Below, piece after piece: positions 54,924 through 64,000 of a DNA stretch of 64,000 nt. A program made the translations under genes and the position numbers. The stretch lies in the NCBI GenBank assembly GCA_036873135.1, contig JAPTYO010000008.1, positions 31,708,761 to 31,772,760 of the forward strand, in the 5' to 3' direction. This stretch comes from Clarkia xantiana subsp. parviflora (taxonomy: Eukaryota > Streptophyta > Magnoliopsida > Myrtales > Onagraceae). A model generated the notes under the pieces. It did not search any database. It had not been told where the DNA came from and saw nothing but the letters and a program-made list of their open reading frames with translations. The stretch's first letter is position 1. Each line of letters begins with the position of its first letter.

Positions 54924-55993
54924 CTACTTCCCCATCTTGGCAATATGCCTAACAGCGAAGTCAGATAAATCACCAAGCTGAGAAAAAGGAAAGTCAGGAG
55001 CAATCATATACATACGCTCAAGAATCGCCTTCAAAGAGATACGCTTAGCCACAGAGCAACGAACATCGATAGCAGCCTGATAAGAGGAGGAAGCCTTATA
55101 CTCAGCGATAGCACACCCTTTCTCCTCCACACGAAACATCTCCTCAAGGGACACCAACTCAGCAGCCCGAAGTACCTCATCGCGATAAGACTTTTGCCTT
55201 AAGGCTTCAATCTCTTCTTTAAGAAGGGCAATACGACTCTCCAAATCTCGGCACTGCAAATCTGTGATACGGCTACGCTCCAAACAACTAACAAGCTTAG
55301 AATTAAGGGAGACACAAGTGTCCTCGTGCACCTTCTTCCCCTCAGCAAGATCAGTAACAAGGGTGGACAAATTAACAAGGTCGGCAATACCCTGCGACAA
55401 AAACAAAGGATGAGACAGATAAAGCATGAAAGAATAAATGTCCTAAAGGATAAAAGTTAAGAAAAGTTACAGAAGCATAGCGAGACAACACATCATGAGC
55501 CAATTCATAAACTGCCTCTGACCCTTTAGAAAGAGGCACACGATCTGCAGGAGGAATAGCGGACTGCAAGACACGAACTCCAACCTCAGGAGTTTGCAAA
55601 GAAGATTGATTGTCAAAACGAGCCCCACGCCCATAATAAGGCGCCCACTCAGACCCAACAATTCCATCAACAGGAGGACGAGACAGCTCCTTTCGACTCA
55701 GAAGTGGAAGGCGAAGTCTACCTACAACAACATACAGAGTAAACACCAATATATACTAAGAAAACTCAGACATTCCAGGACTTACCAAACAAGGGTGAAG
55801 AAAAAGATGGCTCCCGGACCCTCGATTGGGGGGCATCAATATAGAAAGAAGATGATACCCTAACATCACCACCGCTCTTACCTCCAATTGGAGGACACCT
55901 CCTCGCACCACAAAAAACCGATCTTTTTGCAATCGAAGGTCCGGTCCCGGAGTTAGCTACTCCCACCCGTACTGGCCTCTTACTCCTCATCAA
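54924..55993 (-). CDS. GypC antisense three-exon gene, 307-308 aa (hypothetical)
   Basis: Minus-strand exons 55993-55786 (or from the second ATG, 55990), 55721-55471 and 55391-54924; introns 55785-55722 (64 nt, GTAAGT...TTGTAG) and 55470-55392 (79 nt, GTAACT...TCGCAG). The joined frame is open throughout and matches GypB exon by exon: MRSKRPVRVGVANSGTGPSI, GRLRLPLLSRKELSRPPVDG and a coiled-coil C-terminus ending FPFSQLGDLSDFAVRHIAKM. Differences are mainly substitutions plus one extra residue in exon 1, while the introns have drifted more. That pattern fits selection on the protein. Function unknown; it is convergent with pol. Confidence 0.78.
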
Positions 55994-56006
55994 ACACCGG
56001 GGAGAT

Positions 56007-56639
56007 CTGCTGATCGAAGCTTAGCCCAAGAAAAACAGAAAAAGGGAGAGTAGAGACAAGATAAAACTCATTTTCCTAAAACGAAGAGTACAAATTCAAA
56101 AGGTAAGAATAGAAAGATGATACGGGAAAACCCCACAGGCAAATGAGCAGAGGTAAGGGGGCAAGGGGAGACAGTTATAACTCCCAGCATAGAGAGACCC
56201 CAATGGCCGATAAGCAGAGGCAGGGGGAAAGGGGAGACAGTTATAACTCCCAGCATAGAGAGACCCCAATGGTCGATAAGCAGAGGCGAGGGGCAAGGGG
56301 AGACAGTTATAACTCCCAGCATAGAGAGACCCCAATGGCCGATAAGCAGAGGCAGGGGCAAGGGGAGACAGTTATAACTCCCAGCATAGAGATAACCCAA
56401 TAGCCAACAAGCAGAGGCAGGGGGACAATAGGAGATCGTCATAACCCCAGTATAAAAGACCCCACGCGCCAGTAAGCAGAAACACGGGGGCAAGAGGATG
56501 AAAAGAGGATGAACCAAACAGGACTATACCACCATGAAGACCCACAAATCAAAAACGAGACAAGTAAAGAAACAATCAAGGGAGAAGCGGGATTACGTCT
56601 CCCCAAAAGCAAAACTTACACAAAGCAAAAGGCACGTAC
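56007..56639 (-). other. Predicted 5' untranslated-region intron of the GypC antisense gene
   Basis: Donor GAG|GTACGT at 56639 and acceptor GATCAGCAG at 56007 on the minus strand, 633 nt, matching GypB. The minisatellite at 56131-56470 lies inside; its copy number explains the length difference from GypB. Confidence 0.5.
56131..56470. repeat. GypC 64-bp minisatellite
   Basis: About five and a half copies of CCCCAATGGCCGATAAGCAG, AGGCAGGGGCAAGGGGAGA and CAGTTATAACTCCCAGCATA. GGGAG and CTCCC pair around ACAGTTATAA. GypB has about three diverged copies. Confidence 0.87.
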
Positions 56640-56748
56640 CTCAATACGAAACGCGTCCCGAGAAGTGAATCCAACCAAGGATCCTAACCGCCTAAAAGAA
56701 AAGAAAAGGAGAAAAGGATAACGAGAATGAGGTAATCACTTACCCCTT

Positions 56749-56755
56749 TTTTATA
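56749..56755 (-). promoter_or_regulatory. TATA box of the GypC antisense gene
   Basis: TTTTATA on the plus strand (TATAAAA on the minus strand), at the same place relative to the donor and the 3' LTR as in GypB. Inferred antisense promoter. Confidence 0.6.
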
Positions 56756-57303
56756 GTAAAAGGGAATAGGGTTTTTTCCAAAACCGCTAAATCGACACCG
56801 TTGATTTTTGAAGAAAAAATTCAAGGGTCAGATTTAAAAACTGATACCCCTAGTTCCCATTAACCACGGTTAAACTCACACCTACCATAGTTAGTATCTT
56901 ATAGGCATATTTTTTAAATATCCCATACTTAGAAAAATTTCAGACCAAAATCAAAAGTTTTCTCCACTTAGACTTATCCCGGTATGAAATTGAAGCATGG
57001 ACTCATTTAGCTGTATTCATATTGCATCCCCACACGAGTGTATATTTTCCAAGTATACACCCATGGCGGGGATAGATTTATTATTTCCATCTCAGACGAA
57101 CACGTACTTGGACACACGTCCGTGCTATTCTAACATTTACAATCCCTCTATTTTATAAGACAGGGGGCAGAGTCAGAGACACACATCCATGGGTAAGTAA
57201 GGATTCCGACAAAAGGTAAAATCCCGGCTTCAAATTGCGCGTGTCATACCATCCTAAAATAGAGTCAATCAAGGGTCAGGCCATTGGTTGACTTGGGGGT
57301 ATG
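56756..57303 (+). other. GypC pre-LTR region and polypurine tract
   Basis: Non-coding, conserved with GypA and GypB, ending GTTGACTTGGGGGTATG (57287-57303). Confidence 0.75.
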
Positions 57304-58033
57304 TGATGGATATACGCCCAATTTGAACTCGTTGACTTCTGAATCGTTTTATTTTGATCACCCCGTCAATGATTGTAAATCGAAACTTCGACCCAAACAC
57401 CCTGCGGAAACGCCAACGGTCCGGACGAGGCCAAAATACTCGTCCGGACCAAGGCAAACTCACCTAGGTGAGGTCGGGTGGCCACACCCGACCTCCCCTA
57501 AGGAGGGGTTGGGTGGCCACACCAAACCCCTACCCTTGGGGGTCGGATTCTCTCTCCCCCCCCCCCCCCAAGGGTCCCGGCACTGCTTTCCGACTCCGAT
57601 ACTCAGTTTATTTTCACCAACCTATCCGTGCTTTAAGGTTTTAATTACGAGATTAAGGGCTAATTAATTGTGTTTAAAGGTTAACGATGTCATTAAGCCA
57701 CCTTAATGACACCGTTGCCTATAAATACAACTTTTCCACCATTCATTCGATCATCTTGGCTAAGCACACAATTTAGCTCTAACATCTCTCTAGCTTTATC
57801 TCTCTAAGAAGTATCGTACTGACTTAGGCATCAGAGAGGGTACATCAAGCACCACCCCCCCCCCCTCCGTGCTTGATATTGCCCCTCTTGCAGGGCACGT
57901 GGAGAAGAGAAGGCGAAGGACAGAAAGACACAGATCAGAACGGCAGGACTTAGGAGCACCGAACCCGCAGTTTCACCAGTGAGGAATAAGGTTTAGGTCG
58001 ACCGCCCGTTGACCTGAAACTTAGAACCTAACA
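57304..58033 (+). repeat. GypC 3' LTR
   Basis: 730 bp, partner of 48956-49714, with only two U3 hairpins (about 57469-57535) because the GAGATCGGGT unit is missing. TATA 57720-57727. Followed by GGAGC. Confidence 0.95.
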
Positions 58034-58038
58034 GGAGC

Positions 58039-58384
58039 ATTTCTTCCAACTGGGATCAATTCTCCCACTCGAAATAACGCTTCTTATCGGAGCATCACTT
58101 CTATTGGGTACAAGAGCAATGCTTGAACCATAACCAACAGCTTTCCTTTGGCGACCTCTCGGTCTCGGAGTTTTACTTTCAAGATGAATTCCTTGATCAC
58201 TAGGATCTGGATCCAATTTTTTCGGATCACTCCCACTGGGAACAATGGGTAGTATAGGTAGTTGTGGCAATCCTGGTTTAGCATTACGATAATCAGGTTC
58301 AACTTGATTCGTCCAAACAGCAACAGTGATTTCATGTGGTAGGTGTTTATGCCTCCCACCGGATTTATTAGGAAAATGTACCAA
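58039..58384 (-). pseudogene. CopJ linker upstream of reverse transcriptase
   Basis: A minus-strand frame with LPILPIVPSGSDPKKLDPDP and SDQGIHLESKTPRPRGRQRK, matching CopI 42374-42042. It is a proline-rich joining segment of the copia polyprotein. Confidence 0.6.
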
Positions 58385-59641
58385 TTATCATTTACCATGT
58401 TCACTCAAGTTGCTAGTTCAAATCTCTCCCACTCGAATTAAGTGGGACATGATATCTGTAATATCTTGCTCCATATTTGATCAAGACTCATTATTCTGAA
58501 AACTGTCCATGCATCGGAAAATTCGTCCTCAAGTATGTAATGTTTACATGTTTGACCATTGTACCATGTCCTTAAGCTGAAAATATGTACTTTCAAAGAG
58601 TAGTTAATATACGCTTGTCCTAAATACGTGTTTAATGCGCAAATTAATGTCGCATGGTGATATGATTTAACTCATTACCACTCTTCAGCTTTTACGGTGG
58701 CGTGTTATACCAATTTCAATGGAACAGAGTTTTACATGAATGTGAATCACTTCTCATCATCCCTTAGGGAACAACTGATTAAGTGACTCTAACTTTATGT
58801 TTATAAACTATGCTTCTAGAAGTGTGAGAATTGATTTGAATGCCTAGCCTGACTTGTCGTTCAAGGCGTACGGAAGGAAAATCGTTTAACCGACTTCATA
58901 CTTCTTCGTTTGCAAACTTATCTCAGAGATTTTATCCCATCTCTGAACTGAGCATTTTAGCTTTTCACCTTATGTGTCGGTTGATACTTTTACAAGGTCG
59001 TGGTAGCTTTCCGAAGCCTACTTCTTACCGATGTAAACGTTATCAATAAGTTATTTCCGAAGGAATGCATACGAAAATTCAGCACATCACCATTTAAACA
59101 CTTCATTATTAAACTCATACTTTGAAACGATGTGTTCCTTTTTCGAAGTCCACTTGCGCGAAGCGCAATTTTACCGAAGTTTTAACCCTTGGTTAAATCG
59201 TTTCATTTCTAAAATTTAATTCAATTTAATCCAATCGGTTTCAAACATGATAACATTACAGTTTATTTCATTCAATGGAGTATTAACAATAAAGAAAGAC
59301 TTATAAGCAATATATAAGCAATGCATCAAACAGCTAATTAAAAGGATCGAATAGCTTAGGGAATGGTAATTAATACTATGACCGAGCATTTGTTACGAGC
59401 TCAAAAACAAATGTTTCCTATTTTTCAAGGAACGTCATTATTATCATGTATCTTATACTGAAAATCAAGAAGAGGTTCATTTTCAAAGTAAATAAAGATA
59501 AAGTCTTTCATTCAATCTTTATATCTTCGGGGCAAGTTCCTTAGGTCTGTGCTTGTTCTCCTTCTCGGTTGTGTAATCCATAAAGACAAATTGAATTACT
59601 CTCGAGTATGAGGAGTCCTAGAAGAACTTATGAGGTTATCA
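58385..59641 (-). other. CopJ interval where protease and integrase are expected; no motifs seen
   Basis: About 1.26 kb from the gag stop to the linker. It is homologous to CopI 42421-43726 in its left two thirds and has no readable protease or integrase. Either both decayed from one inactive ancestor or this sub-family lost integrase before spreading. Confidence 0.55.
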
Positions 59642-60514
59642 TTATTCTTCAGCACGTACCTTGGGAGGATTTGTACATGCAATAGCAAGGTGTCCTTTCA
59701 CGCCACACCTAAAACACGTTCGAGTTTTCTCTTTACGTGTCTGTTTTGCCTGCCCTTTCTTGCCTCCGAATTGCTTTCGCTTGAACTTCTTCTGAGGTTT
59801 TGGAGCTAAAGGCTTATTAGCCTTAAACTGAAGTCCCTTGCCTTTTCTCTTGCGCTTACCCTTTTGCTCAGCTGGATGCGAGGATGCAAGATGCATTTCC
59901 GCTCTCGGCTTTTCAGCCTTGAGACGATCCTCTTCCAGCTCGAGGTGGACTCGCACTTTCTCGAGGTCATCGAGTTGAGTGGCATGGGTAAGGTGCATTT
60001 TCATGCTGTTCCAAGAGTCAGGTAAGGATCGGATCACGCATTGGACATTTTGTTCGTCGGTCAGGATTTCTCCTGCCTCCTTGAGTTCAGCAAGCATGTT
60101 AGACATATGTCTAATGTGCTTTTTCATTGTGTGCTTGGGATTCATCATGTACGAGTCTAAAGCGATGTTTAACGACCGCTTCGGGGCTGTGGTGTAAACA
60201 CCAAACCCTGCCTTAAGACCGTCCCGCAGGTCCATGGCAGACTCATAGTGATCATATCCATAGATTATGTCATCCTCAAGCGGTGACAATAACGCGGGAC
60301 GAATTTCCTGGTCCTTTGCATCCCATTCATCATGGAATTTCTTCAGTTCGTCCGTGAGGTCTCCCTCCAGTCTGACTTTCTTTGAAGTCAAATGCTCCAA
60401 TCCTCTCATTTCAGTAATTACCATTTTCGTGCGCTTATTCCAGATCTTATAATTGTTGTTGTTCAATCTCACTCCCTTATTCATTTGGGAGATTACAGTG
60501 TTGATCCCAGCCAT
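59642..60514 (-). CDS. gag: CopJ gag, 290 aa
   Basis: Intact gag of a copia element. The chosen start, ATG at 60514 (MAGINTVISQMNKGVRLNNN), follows TGTTAGTC, the context also used in CopI; an in-frame ATG at 60523 adds three residues. Residues 15-90 contain the NNNNYKIW-type N-terminal motif; the middle has the helical gag core (YMMNPKHTMKKHIRHMSNML, then CVIRSLPDSWNSMKMHLTHA). A lysine/arginine-rich stretch precedes a zinc knuckle CFRCGVKGHLAIAC (C-X2-C-X4-H-X4-C) near the C-terminus, which binds RNA. The frame ends at TAA 59642, so gag is not fused to anything readable. Its integrity contrasts with the broken pol of the same element. Confidence 0.93.
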   Translation of the reverse strand: MAGINTVISQMNKGVRLNNNNYKIWNKRTKMVITEMRGLEHLTSKKVRLEGDLTDELKKFHDEWDAKDQEIRPALLSPLEDDIIYGYDHYESAMDLRDGLKAGFGVYTTAPKRSLNIALDSYMMNPKHTMKKHIRHMSNMLAELKEAGEILTDEQNVQCVIRSLPDSWNSMKMHLTHATQLDDLEKVRVHLELEEDRLKAEKPRAEMHLASSHPAEQKGKRKRKGKGLQFKANKPLAPKPQKKFKRKQFGGKKGQAKQTRKEKTRTCFRCGVKGHLAIACTNPPKVRAEE

Positions 60515-60523
60515 GACTAACAC

Positions 60524-61860
60524 ATCGATGATTATGCAAAATCAGGGAAACAATAACATTTTGAGAAAGAATTGCATACACCAGATATCTATTAAGATTG
60601 AATCCGAAAAATAATGATTCCCCAGTCATCTAAAACAACCGACCACCAGTAAACCAATGGAAGATGGCGTGAAAGAATTCACATTACCGTCGTTTTCAAT
60701 CCAATAGATCAGTCTTTTAAAACGGTTTTAATCGCAAACTACCGGAACGAGAATTTTAAAACAAGCATACCCGATCTTGGCTTTCCCAAGGCCCTTTTTA
60801 TTTTGGAAAAATATTCCGATGAATTCACTCATGCATATATAATTCTACTTATCCATGCAAATTATCATATGTCAGTAACATTCATCATGCAAACCACATT
60901 CATGCTTACGCGTCATGCGTCTAATGTTCCGAGGAACTCATGCTTGCATATATAATTCTACTTCCATGTAAATTATCAAATGCAACTACATCCTCAACAT
61001 TCTAGCATACGTGTCAAACATGAAAATTCCACAACAATCATACATATTTGGCGACTGGTTTTCGATTTAAAATAATTTTAAACATTAGGGGCTGATTTGC
61101 AATTCATGTTTATATTCAATCACGCAGGATTCTAGACATGAATCCTACGCATTTTTAACCTTCACAGTATGTCTATCCTAGTGCGCATTCCATATATTTA
61201 ACCAGGGCTCAGCCCACAATATGCAATATCCAGCTAGCTTGAGTCATCCCCATAATCGAAACAAGGCATAAAGGTAAGCAAACCTTGAGCACTGTGTATG
61301 CCTATTAAGGTTCAAAACATTTGGATTTTAAAACTTGACCTCCCTATTTTAATTGACTTGAATTCGGTTTTTTAAAAAAATACGGTTCCGTTCAGTCAAT
61401 TTCAGTCCGCTTTGGTCCGGTTCGGTTCGGTTTCGGTCCGGAAAATCCAGTTCGGTCCGGTAAAATCCAATTCGGTTCAGTTTTTAATTTTAAAATCAGG
61501 TTCTGTCCGAACCGGTCCAAAAAAATAAGGTTCGGTTCAACACACAAAACTGGTTCCATTACCCCGGTCCGACCCGATCTGATTAGGTCGAACCGATTGA
61601 GAAAACCCAGTTTGATTTAAATTCGTCCTGGTTTGACATTTTGGACCGGCCCAATAATTAAAATATGAAAGGTAGGGCCGAAATGTTTACCTGTAGCCCA
61701 AGTAGGGTTTAAAGTCCATCAAAATATTTAACTTAGCCACCAAGTAACATTAATTATATAAAATAATTTCCAATAAAAATAATGTATATATATATATTTC
61801 GGCCAAAATATTACATATATATATTTATTGCTAAGATTCTATCTTTAAGATTAAATCAAT

Positions 61861-61920
<60 letters not shown>

Positions 61921-62486
61921 AAAATCGGCACCTATATATAAATATATATATATTATTTATTGTCAATATCTTAAATAGGGAAACAAATATACTGACAACA
62001 TATTTTCTCAGTCTTTTAGGTAACTAAATTTATCAATAATATCTTTAACCCTATTAAATATTTAGATATATTGATAATTATATATATCTATATATATTAA
62101 TGTGAATCTATCATAATGTTCCCAATTATAGATATATTGTTACCTAGTTTAAAACTAAAATATGGTAAACAATATTATTTAATTATATGGCCGAAAATCT
62201 TGTTTGCTTGTGGACCAACAAATTAAAAATTTTACCTAAAATTTTCGGCACAAACACTAAATTGGGAACAAGTGGTCAAATTTTAAGATAAAATTTTAAT
62301 AAGATCTACAATCCAATGTTTGATTTTGATAATGAACATCAAATTAACCAAGAACATCATGAAAATTTTGGACTACCATAAAGATAAAAATTTGAAATTT
62401 AACAATCCACTTTTAAAACTTTCGGTCCGAAAATTTTAAAACTTTCAAGAACACCAATATATCAAAATCATGAACTCCTAACACAG
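60524..62486 (-). other. CopJ leader, 2 kb, with AT microsatellite
   Basis: Uninterrupted version of the leader found broken in CopH and CopI. It contains GGTTCGG-rich sequence (about 61380-61560), a long (TA)n run (about 61866-61917) and TTTTCTCAGTCTTTTAGG (62001-62018), which looks like a splice acceptor tract on the plus strand but has no known use. No gene seen on either strand; the plus frame 61782-62027 is microsatellite. Confidence 0.8.
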
Positions 62487-62499
62487 GCTCTGATACCAC
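62487..62499 (-). other. CopJ primer binding site (initiator tRNA-Met)
   Basis: GCTCTGATACCAC on the plus strand, directly before the 5' LTR at 62500; element strand GTGGTATCAGAGC. Confidence 0.93.
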
Positions 62500-63098
62500 T
62501 GTTAGATTACGGGGAGTAATCACTACGGACATTAAATCGTGGTACATGCTAGTAATCGAAATTACGCAGCGGAAGATTCGCACATACCTCAAACGACGTC
62601 ACTAGTCACAAGATCCTTCTTGCAGGGAGTTCACGATCCTCCGGTCGGCACCCGTAGAGGTTCTGGTTAAGGAAGCTCTACGCGGTATGTTCTCCACAGC
62701 AAAGCCTCTGATCGATTCTTGGCAGGACAGATCTCTAGAGTGTTTGCTAGAAAGCAAATTGGCACACCCTTTGGTTGGGGAGTGGTTCGGCCGAAACTCT
62801 TATGTGTGGGGTGGAGGGTTTTTCTCTCTAAAACACTCTAATGAGGAAATAGTGATTAACCCAAAAAATCTCCTAACACCATGTATTTATAGGAGGAGCA
62901 AAGTGGACAAAAGTCCACTTTGCCTACTCCAAGTTTCTGCCGGCCATTATGCATAGGGAGGCCCAATTTTGGGCCTCTTATGTCAATTGGGATTTGGGTC
63001 TAGCCCAATTACCCTAATGTGACATGTACCTAATTTACTTAGGTAAATTATACATATTATGGGCTACCAATTACGGAACCCATCACCATATGCTTACA
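62500..63098 (-). repeat. CopJ 5' LTR
   Basis: 599 bp, nearly identical in structure to 45567-46166. Minus-strand TATA at 62884-62891 and an 11-bp palindrome (62898-62908 and 62913-62923) on its upstream side. Followed by GCTCC. Confidence 0.94.
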
Positions 63099-63103
63099 GC
63101 TCC

Positions 63104-63294
63104 GGTTTTGCAAATTGGACCGGCCCATTAAACCCATAGGGTTCGGCCGAAATATTTATTGTGGGCTAAGTAGGGTTTTAAAATCCACGAAAAACTTAAC
63201 TTAGTCACAAGAAATATTAATTTTTTTAGTGGATTTTAAAACCCTACTTAGGCTAACACATCCAATATTGCATATATATATATATTGGCTAGCG

Positions 63295-63331
<37 letters not shown>

Positions 63332-63884
63332 TGTCAATATATTTAATAGGGAAACAAATATACTGACAATATATTTTATTAATCTTTTAGGCAACTAATT
63401 CTATCAATAATATATTTATCCCTATAATTTATCTAGACATATTGATAGTTATATATATATATCTATATATTGTGTGAATCTATCCATATATTTCCAATTA
63501 TAGATATATTGTTACCTTTAATAAAAATTAAAATATGGTAAACAATATTATAATATATTTCGACCGAAACTGGTAAACTTGGGGCCTAAGAAATTAAAAA
63601 ATTTACCTTGTAATTTCAATTAGGGTTCGTCTGAAACATCAAATTGGAAACAATGGTCAAATTTCAAGATCAAATTTTACTAAGATCTACAATCCAATGT
63701 TTGATTTTGATAAAAGTCACGTTTTTCTTGAAGATCATGAACACCAAATTTTTATTAAGAACATCATGAAAATTTCGGCACCAACAATTATAAAAATCGG
63801 AAATTTTAAATTTTCACTATTTAAATTTCGGCAACCATTTAAAATAAAGAACATCAATATCAAAATCATGAACTCCTAACACAG
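63104..63884 (-). other. CopI leader, distal part
   Basis: AT-rich non-coding sequence with (CA)n/(TA)n near 63292-63333, matching CopJ 61650-62486. It contains a local inverted copy of AGTAGGGTTTTAAAATCCAC (about 63169-63190 and 63218-63240). Confidence 0.78.
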
Positions 63885-63897
63885 GCTCTGATACCAC
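63885..63897 (-). other. CopI primer binding site (initiator tRNA-Met)
   Basis: GCTCTGATACCAC on the plus strand, followed by the CopI 5' LTR. Confidence 0.92.
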
Positions 63898-64000
63898 TAT
63901 TTGATTACGGGGCTAAATATTACGAAAACTTAAATACGGTTCATGCTAGTAGTGAAGATTACTAAGCGGAAGATGTGCACATACCTTAATCGTTTTCCGT
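63898..64000 (-). repeat. CopI 5' LTR, start only
   Basis: TATTTGATTACGGGGCTAAA onward matches the CopI 3' LTR at 38548 (TGCTGGATTACTGGGCTAAA). The terminal TG has become TA. It leaves the window. Confidence 0.85.

Larger units (their letters stand above)
48956..58033 (+). mobile_element. GypC: gag-less Ty3/gypsy (Tat-type) element
   Basis: LTRs 48956-49714 and 57304-58033, flanked by GGAGC (48951-48955 and 58034-58038). Same layout as GypB: protease-to-integrase polyprotein starting 52 nt after the LTR, hairpin array, three-exon antisense gene, polypurine tract. The LTR sequence is closer to GypA than to GypB. The polyprotein has two in-frame stops and no frameshift. Confidence 0.95.
45567..63098 (-). 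mobile_element. CopJ: Ty1/copia element (minus), split by GypC
   Basis: LTRs 45567-46166 (3') and 62500-63098 (5'), both TGTTAG...TTACA on the plus strand, with the duplication GCTCC at 45562-45566 and 63099-63103. On the minus strand: 5' LTR, tRNA-Met primer site, 2-kb leader, gag (60514-59642), a region without integrase motifs, linker, reverse transcriptase and RNase H (48543-47289), 3' untranslated region, 3' LTR. GypC sits upstream of the reverse transcriptase remnant. Without GypC it is about 8.4 kb. Confidence 0.93.
38548..64000 (-). mobile_element. CopI: Ty1/copia element (minus), split by CopJ, running off the window
   Basis: On the plus strand: 3' LTR 38548-39143, 3' untranslated region, RNase H and reverse transcriptase (about 40480-41807), linker, a region without integrase motifs, a first ORF (43727-44326), leader 44327-45561, CopJ, leader 63104-63884, primer site 63885-63897 and the start of the 5' LTR at 63898. 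Continuity across CopJ is clear: ...TTTAACCCGCTCC joins GCTCCGGTTTTGCAAATTGG as in the CopJ leader near 61615-61665. Confidence 0.85.

Noticed and set aside
61782..62027. Plus-strand frame rich in isoleucine and tyrosine
   Set aside because: It is translated (TA)n microsatellite, as is 14440-14733 on the minus strand.

Overview
This window is plant nuclear DNA made almost entirely of nested LTR retrotransposons. I see no tRNA, rRNA, CRISPR array or convincing host gene. The plant assignment rests on Ty1/copia polyproteins primed by initiator tRNA-Met and on Ty3/gypsy elements of the plant Tat (Retand/Ogre-like) type. These carry a second 'archaeal-type' RNase H between RNase H and integrase, lack a chromodomain and have extra antisense genes. 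The species cannot be named from the sequence.

Ten elements can be separated by their LTR ends, primer sites and 5-bp target duplications; names are mine. CopH (minus) is the oldest host: gag remnant near 12 kb, long leader, primer site at 38.39 kb and a split 5' LTR from 38400. CopG (plus, 1-11860) lies in CopH and holds GypA (2267-11155, duplication GTATC). A solo LTR, GypF (13842-14596, GCCAC), and GypE (minus, 14795-37819, GGCAA) lie in the CopH leader. GypD (minus, 16507-30761, AATAT) lies in GypE, and GypB (plus, 16589-25855, GGGAT) lies in an LTR of GypD. CopI (minus, 38548 to beyond the window) broke the CopH 5' LTR. CopJ (minus, 45567-63098, GCTCC) lies in the CopI leader, and GypC (plus, 48956-58033, GGAGC) lies in CopJ. 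Nesting is four levels deep on both sides.

GypA, GypB and GypC are one related group with the same kind of LTR, primer site and leader length. GypB and GypC encode protease, reverse transcriptase, RNase H, second RNase H and integrase but no gag. GypA starts a proline/glutamine-rich gag-like protein at the same place and has no pol. GypD and GypE are a different family with gag, an RS-dipeptide domain, and pol.

Both gypsy families share a layout downstream of integrase: a tandem-repeat array, then an antisense gene with its own TATA box running back toward pol. In GypB and GypC this gene has three coding exons with matching intron positions and exon lengths (about 306 aa). In GypE it is an unrelated two-exon gene (112 aa). 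The array in GypA/B/C is built of short hairpins whose arms change together around a near-constant loop. The LTRs carry further hairpin arrays upstream of the TATA box. The most unusual content is therefore the gag-less/pol-less element group and the convergent sense/antisense layout separated by hairpin repeats.
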